NCBI GenBank assembly: GCA_963169055.1
Contig: CAUJFU010000436.1
Location: forward strand, 1 to 29,430
Origin: Myxococcota bacterium
GTDB lineage: Bacteria > Myxococcota_C > UBA6777
DNA length: 29,430 nucleotides
Direction of reading: 5' to 3'
Below, piece after piece: positions 26,901 to 29,430 of this stretch; the stretch's first letter is position 1; each line of letters starts with the position of its first letter. The notes under the pieces were generated by a model, which searched no databases, was not told where the DNA came from, and saw only the letters and a list, made by a program, of their open reading frames with translations. The translations under genes were made by a program, and so were the position numbers.

Positions 26901-28722
26901 GTTGGAAAAGCTTCTCCAGCCCATCAAAACGAAACAAGGATTCACGTTCGCCGTTGTATCCCGCGATATCACGGGCCGTTTCTTGGATCGTTTGTTCGAT
27001 CGATTCATTTTTAAGCTTGGATAGATCGATGGCGATCGCCAAGCGCCCGGCTTGGGTATCTTTGAGCATCTCTCGCGCAACAAGCACCTGCAACAAGGTC
27101 GAACTGCTTACAAGCAAGGCGATCTGCGGCTTTTGCTTGTGTTCTGCCAACGGGCGCAACTGACGCGAAGACTCCAACTCATCTTTGTTTTTTGGACTTG
27201 CAGCCCCGCCTCCTCCCGATGCAGCGGCATTTCCCCCCCCCGCAGATGCGGTTCCATCGGCTTTTTTACTGCTGCCTTCGTTCTTTTTGCCTGCCGAAGC
27301 ATCCGTCTCTTGATTGGCTTGTTCCTCGCTTTGTTCTAACGAAACATAGATATCAGGAAACCTGCCCATGCTATCGAGCAAAGGATGGGCCTCCAACCGA
27401 GCGCGCAGACGCTGGCGATAAAGCCTTGGGATCACATGTTCGGCGCGCAGCGTTTGGACCTGCTCTTCGGTGCCTTTGCGTAGATGCGCGAGATAAGTTC
27501 CGAGGTATGGAAAAGAAAGCCTTCCTTCTTTCGGAACTTCGGCCTTTTTGAGATCTGCCATCCCCTTATCGAGAGCAGCTTCCGCGTTGAGAACTGCTTT
27601 GGGAGAGGGATTTGGTGGGCTCAAGGCCAAGCGAGCCACGGCCACCTTTCTTCGTGTGGTATCGAGCTTGTCGTTGTATTGATCGCAGTCTCGATAGTTA
27701 AAAAAGCCGATGATCAAAAAGATCAAAAACACCACCCCGAGGATGCTGCGCAAAGACACCTGCGGCAGCTTTTCGAGTAGGCCCGAAAACAGGTTGGCTC
27801 CCGGGACAAAGACCAAGATCGGCTTGAGATCGATGGAGCGATTGAGGATCGCATTCAATCCGCCCGATAGTTGGACGACTTCGGCATCATGGAGAGAAGT
27901 CGGATCGATACCACGTTGTTGTGCGATGGCATCGAGGACATCACCCACGTCATCCGCAACGATCCGCACAAATGTCTGATGGTGCTGCGTCAACCATTGC
28001 AGCGATGTTTGTGCGGTAGGCAGCTCTTCGACAGCTTCGTCGTAATGGCGATCTTCGATCCAAACCACCGGCATATCGGGCTTTGTGACCACGAGACGCA
28101 TAAAACCGTTCATCATATCGCTTGGATACGGATGTTGGCCGGCCACGATCACCCCGTCCGTGGTGTCGAGCATGGCTTGGAGACGCTGTTTGACAAACGT
28201 TGCTTCTCGATCTCGCCGATCTTCTCGATCTTGGAAGATCAGGTCGTCCCACTCCTTGAGAAATTGAAGTCCATTGCCCGACCATGCGGGCTTTTCAAGC
28301 GAAACCACTTCGTAGGCGATGTGTTGTTGATCGAAGGCTTGTTCGAGCAGATCGTCGGGGGCGCTGCTGACGACCCCCACAAACATCCCGCTGCGTGCGA
28401 GATCCGCAAGGCGGATCATGCTTCGTTGTGGGCGCAGGTTGTTGGTGTAGTTGCGAAACCACTTGATCTGCTCTTGGAGTTGATCGGCCACAAACCCCAA
28501 CGGCGCTTTGCCCGAACGCAAGGCTTGTTCCACACTATCGGCGACTTCGCGGCTTTGCGTCCGAAAAATATGATAGCGCACCAGATCCGCGACACTCGGC
28601 GACCAAGAAGTCCGTTGAAAAGGCAACGGAACACCGCTCGTTGCGCCAAGATGAGAACCCGCAATCAACAACCACCGCTTCTTTGCATCCTCGAAAACAG
28701 ACAATGATCCCTGCCAAGACAT
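23902..28722 (-). CDS. Very large SIR2-like / membrane helix / degenerate STAND (NACHT-like) / HEAT-repeat protein
   Basis: A 1606-residue protein; ATG at 28722 with GGGAGG seven bases upstream. Residues 1-225 resemble SIR2_2-type domains: RWLLIAGSHLGATSGVPLP (16-34) aligns with the GAGxS...SGIP motif, and VGVVSSAPDDLLEQAF (115-130) with TTNxDDLLE. The usual Asn is replaced (SSAPDD for TTNYDD) and no LHG histidine is seen. One membrane helix spans about 324-342. Residues 465-515 are low-complexity Ser/Gly/Lys. Residues 530-740 follow the layout of a NACHT/STAND ATPase, but the P-loop position reads VSSSTLLQV without GxGKS, and the Walker B position reads TFYFTQIEQ. A winged-helix-like part (about 740-825) ends in VGFVDQHFRLLGASYQIA, like the FxHxxxxEYLAA motif. 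The remainder (about 890-1560) is a HEAT-like helical array, then a basic tail. Role unknown: a defence-derived or signalling scaffold is an inference. Confidence 0.8.
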   Translation of the reverse strand: MSWQGSLSVFEDAKKRWLLIAGSHLGATSGVPLPFQRTSWSPSVADLVRYHIFRTQSREVADSVEQALRSGKAPLGFVADQLQEQIKWFRNYTNNLRPQRSMIRLADLARSGMFVGVVSSAPDDLLEQAFDQQHIAYEVVSLEKPAWSGNGLQFLKEWDDLIFQDREDRRDREATFVKQRLQAMLDTTDGVIVAGQHPYPSDMMNGFMRLVVTKPDMPVVWIEDRHYDEAVEELPTAQTSLQWLTQHHQTFVRIVADDVGDVLDAIAQQRGIDPTSLHDAEVVQLSGGLNAILNRSIDLKPILVFVPGANLFSGLLEKLPQVSLRSILGVVFLIFLIIGFFNYRDCDQYNDKLDTTRRKVAVARLALSPPNPSPKAVLNAEAALDKGMADLKKAEVPKEGRLSFPYLGTYLAHLRKGTEEQVQTLRAEHVIPRLYRQRLRARLEAHPLLDSMGRFPDIYVSLEQSEEQANQETDASAGKKNEGSSKKADGTASAGGGNAAASGGGGAASPKNKDELESSRQLRPLAEHKQKPQIALLVSSSTLLQVLVAREMLKDTQAGRLAIAIDLSKLKNESIEQTIQETARDIAGYNGERESLFRFDGLEKLFQQGAATFYFTQIEQAGSPANLLPKVVEFAERYGKSRTIFAVYQERSLAAIESLAPRFVRLKQQSYESRVAREFLYKQTSSRFFRELMNNGYLSQNISHPLILSLCVQYYLLVGHAPRNLGVIYDRLVRSMLDRGAFEMTLKVKILSALAFLSLRQKTPTVRRDDALEQIALLARLDLQQSSKLLREMVDNGVLRILSAGDVGFVDQHFRLLGASYQIARFPFAEQKRMLVQQERKMISFFAGIQPEMSRLVGAWLEEYDAVEKVLVERQKNHDWVHPYLYLLPYAALAVNNGEVDQGHIKRLESILFALMKHKRIALFRSSVEYALRSLSTPGVQAWVLQGLDEDAEDDDRLLVLARYAPSDIYVSAIQRWLRRLRTPADKQISRHAFPKADPIGDNRTTNNPAQPPIQGGLRANGGVHRLEKSSSPRRVPYRLRRSVVWAYYALSQIGTPEAVEILVQAATQENDPRFLDIDWQMLRYRAMYILLTRGHAARALPIYKTLLLGKDSEDWQPLLSYFNLINTKEAAQLLLEFLRKPTDIEKIKPYYAMQEMRYSERRKDMEYSKKLHALRPAYYKGLRELSRKDRMARVLARFDTDRSIPLIKEVLRDPTSSVDTRLFAALALSYTHDNKYFSLAWGALQKAMGSANEPFAGWPKGLRVMFARYVCQALGAFSSQEAYQALVRLLSTPVWSKDLGRQLTWYVGRFQSPEIEVHSMEKLLCTPSKERVPYASFLNTLARINTTSSRQHFFQVLNIYRGIDNPSLYEKFCKNKPHPEMHKSLRTRASLSGFVRALEGFQNPVDLPRFARWARSGEHSYVRNAAIYALGRFERPEAAYVLLELLEKAGSDESTVFFALRSQRNPAIAPALLAMLERERLAYITTRKQGDRPRSAADVRERASDLFKRLSRLRRLIELCALVAGREALPLMARLQQAPPFALTAGRGLHQVSLRAQGHFSHAAVIVALRDTTSSMIAPSSAKEPLRASKPPTRKRSSKRRAPRR

Positions 28723-28847
28723 GCGACAACCTCCCTATTGATGGCCTTTTTGGGCCTTGTTGCCTTCTTCTGGGACGATGGCGGGGCATGGGGCAAAGCC
28801 CCCACACAAACCATCCAACCGCGTCGATCCTAGGGCCTGAGAAAAGC

Positions 28848-29430
28848 TCAACTTCTCTCGGATGTGTCCTGCCACCATGTTTCGGCGAGGGCGTATTGTT
28901 GGGCACTTGCGCCGCCCCACCGTGTGCGCAGCGTCTGGGCATCCCGATAATAGCGCTCCACAGAAAACTCACGAATAAAGCCGTATCCTCCGTGGATCTG
29001 GATCGCTTCTTGACCGATCCAAACAGCAGCTTCTCCCGCAAAAAGTCGTGCGGCTCGCCCAAGCACAGAGACTTCTTCCCATGCGCTGCGTTGCCACGCA
29101 TCAGCGGCCTGATCGACCAAAAGTTGCGCAGCATCGGACTTCATCGCCATATCCGCTAGTTTCCATTGGATCGCCTGAAACCCGCTGATCGCCTGTCCAA
29201 ACTGATGGCGTTGTTGGGCGTATTGGATCGCTTGGCTCAACGCTGCTTGCGCAACACCGACTTGCACAGCGGCGATCGCGATCCGACCACTTCCCCACGG
29301 ATCAAAAGAACCCAAATCGCCCATGAGTCGGGAGGTTTCAGGAACCATCGTCTCTGGCACAAGAAGGTGCGCAACCTCCGTCCCCCGTAATCCGAGTTTC
29401 CCCTCGAAAACACGGGCCTCGATCCGATCG
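28848..29430 (-). CDS. Acyl-CoA dehydrogenase, C-terminal part (gene cut by window edge)
   Basis: The frame is open to the right edge, so the N-terminal half lies outside the window. The visible 193 codons are the end of the middle domain (VFEGKLGLRGTEVAHLLVPE) and the helical C-terminal domain. Family landmarks include QYAQQRHQFGQAISGFQAIQ, the flavin-contacting QIHGGYGFIREFSVERYYRD and a short tail. In canonical members RDA is followed by an IYEGT stretch whose Glu is the catalytic base; here it reads TRWGG. The alternative Glu position used by isovaleryl-type enzymes appears to be Gly (WGSGRIAIA). Thus both known base positions seem empty. It lies 125 bp upstream of the giant SIR2-like gene on the same strand and may share a transcript with it. 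Confidence 0.9.
   Translation of the reverse strand, partial: DRIEARVFEGKLGLRGTEVAHLLVPETMVPETSRLMGDLGSFDPWGSGRIAIAAVQVGVAQAALSQAIQYAQQRHQFGQAISGFQAIQWKLADMAMKSDAAQLLVDQAADAWQRSAWEEVSVLGRAARLFAGEAAVWIGQEAIQIHGGYGFIREFSVERYYRDAQTLRTRWGGASAQQYALAETWWQDTSERS

Noticed and set aside
23902-28722. IcmF/TssM-type secretion protein
   Set aside because: There is only one membrane helix and it lies after a SIR2-like domain; no GTPase motif and no type VI genes nearby.
28839-28859. Hairpin over the acyl-CoA dehydrogenase stop codon as a terminator
   Set aside because: The stem is 8 bp with a G-T pair and AT-rich, and no T-run follows on the minus strand.

Overview
The window looks like ordinary chromosome from a Gram-negative bacterium of the deltaproteobacterial / Myxococcota-like type. 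The reasons are a MopE-type calcium/metal-motif surface lipoprotein, two PEGA-domain proteins, a DUF4476 exported protein, signal-peptide beta-barrel proteins with aromatic C-termini, and genes set close together on mixed strands. Base composition looks mid-GC, which is low for classic myxobacteria, so the exact lineage is left open. No tRNA, rRNA, CRISPR array, insertion sequence, integrase or phage gene was seen.

Layout. (1) 1-11602, minus strand, one long co-directional run read from right to left: malK, a small two-helix membrane protein, malE, malF, malG, two BMP/nucleoside-type permeases with overlapping ends, a TPR/PEGA-like membrane protein, and a MopE-repeat lipoprotein that runs off the left edge. 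MalF and MalG are about twice the usual size. MalF carries an N-terminal periplasmic region that looks like a Cache sensor, and MalG carries a block of extra membrane helices. The nucleoside-type permeases have no ATPase or binding lipoprotein of their own in the window. (2) 11603-12090 is a divergent intergenic region with three exact-period 27-bp repeats upstream of malK. (3) 12091-16932: a plus-strand multi-PEGA membrane protein converges on valS. The short gap between them holds stop-codon-spanning duplications of both gene ends. (4) 17035-20045: a hypothetical single-helix membrane protein, a DUF6918 gene with a likely TTG start, a four-helix membrane protein and a DUF4476 exported protein. 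(5) 20046-23877: an AarF/UbiB-type kinase diverges from two beta-barrel genes followed by hypoxanthine phosphoribosyltransferase. The first barrel gene has a textbook terminator-shaped hairpin inside its signal-peptide codons. (6) 23902-29430: a 1606-residue protein with a degenerate SIR2-like domain, one membrane helix, a degenerate STAND/NACHT-like module and a long HEAT-like tail. Upstream of it is the 3' part of an acyl-CoA dehydrogenase gene cut by the right edge.

The strongest candidates for something undescribed are: the SIR2-like/membrane/pseudo-STAND/HEAT protein, in which every recognisable catalytic motif seems lost; the recurring 'echo' in which a gene's last 15-38 bp, including its stop codon or the codons just before it, is repeated just downstream (four genes here); the terminator-like hairpin in a signal-peptide coding region; and the enlarged, possibly sensory sugar permease pair. 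Domain calls are from reading the sequence by eye, without any database search.
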